A DNA stretch of 6,047 bases from Gammaproteobacteria bacterium. Lineage in GTDB: Bacteria > Pseudomonadota > Gammaproteobacteria > Steroidobacterales > Woeseiaceae. Within the stretch, counting starts at the first letter, position 1. Each line of letters opens with the position of its first letter. Shown piece after piece: positions 5,954-6,047 of this stretch. The notes beneath the pieces were generated by a model. It was not told the DNA's origin. It ran no database searches and saw nothing but the letters and a program-made list of their open reading frames with translations. The stretch spans positions 1 to 6,047 of the forward strand of contig JAOUNK010000212.1 in the NCBI GenBank assembly GCA_029881015.1, read 5' to 3'. The translations under genes were made by a program, and so were the position numbers.

Positions 5954-6047
5954 ATGTGGAAGCGTCGGGCGAAGCGGACTGCGACCGGCCTGGTGGCGAT
6001 ACTGCTGATTCTCGCTACCATTGGCACCCTGCTCTGGCGAGATCGAC
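5954..6047 (+). CDS. Membrane-anchored protein, partial (right edge)
   Basis: Only the first 31 codons are present; the gene is cut by the window end. The start encodes a strongly basic n-region (MWKRRAKR) followed by a hydrophobic helix at about 11-27 and then Trp-Arg-Asp-Arg, the pattern of a signal anchor or an uncleaved Sec signal with the rest of the protein in the periplasm. No cleavage site or lipobox is seen within the visible part. GGGA at 5942-5945 lies 8 bases before the ATG, inside the end of the DUF819 gene, and only two bases separate the genes, so they are very likely one operon. The family cannot be recognised from this fragment. Confidence 0.7.
   Translation, partial: MWKRRAKRTATGLVAILLILATIGTLLWRDR

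Noticed and set aside
1..6047. CRISPR array, tRNA, insertion sequence or prophage genes
   Set aside because: No regularly spaced repeats, no tRNA-like cloverleaf motifs, no transposase, integrase or terminal inverted repeats were seen when reading both strands.

Overview
The window is a compact, GC-rich bacterial stretch with seven complete genes and one gene cut by the right edge. Intergenic gaps are a few tens of bases or less, and reading frames favour G or C at third positions. Signal peptides, a lipobox lipoprotein that fits outer-membrane sorting, and the mix of families (NorM-type MATE, DUF819, NERD, lipoprotein-type dienelactone hydrolase) suggest a Gram-negative proteobacterium, probably an environmental gammaproteobacterium. 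That placement is inference; there is no rRNA or other marker here.

Left part (1-1670): a plus-strand gene for a small secreted four-cysteine protein of unknown function (50-574) runs tail-to-tail into a minus-strand gene for a lipoprotein dienelactone hydrolase (550-1461), with the 3' ends overlapping by 25 bases. Upstream of the hydrolase on the minus strand is a 51-residue single-pass membrane protein with an acidic tail (1515-1670). These two minus-strand genes are 53 bases apart and may share a transcript.

Middle part (1671-3939): a head-to-head junction separates the minus-strand pair from a plus-strand pair. A MATE multidrug/sodium-type antiporter (best start GTG at 1731) overlaps by 11 bases a stand-alone ABC ATPase (3127-3939), so these two are probably translationally coupled. 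No ABC permease is visible.

Right part (3940-6047): a membrane-anchored NERD-domain protein with a QxK variant of the nuclease-like motif (3985-4692), a DUF819 multi-pass membrane protein (4740-5951), and 2 bases later the start of another membrane-anchored protein that runs off the window (5954 onward). DUF819 and the last gene look like one operon.

I see no tRNA, rRNA, CRISPR array, insertion sequence, integrase or phage gene. The region reads as ordinary chromosomal housekeeping/accessory content with an envelope theme (secreted, lipoprotein or membrane products in seven of eight genes), not as an obvious new system. The points most worth a second look are the NERD protein, the lipoprotein form of the hydrolase, the MATE-ATPase overlap, and the unrecognised secreted four-cysteine protein.
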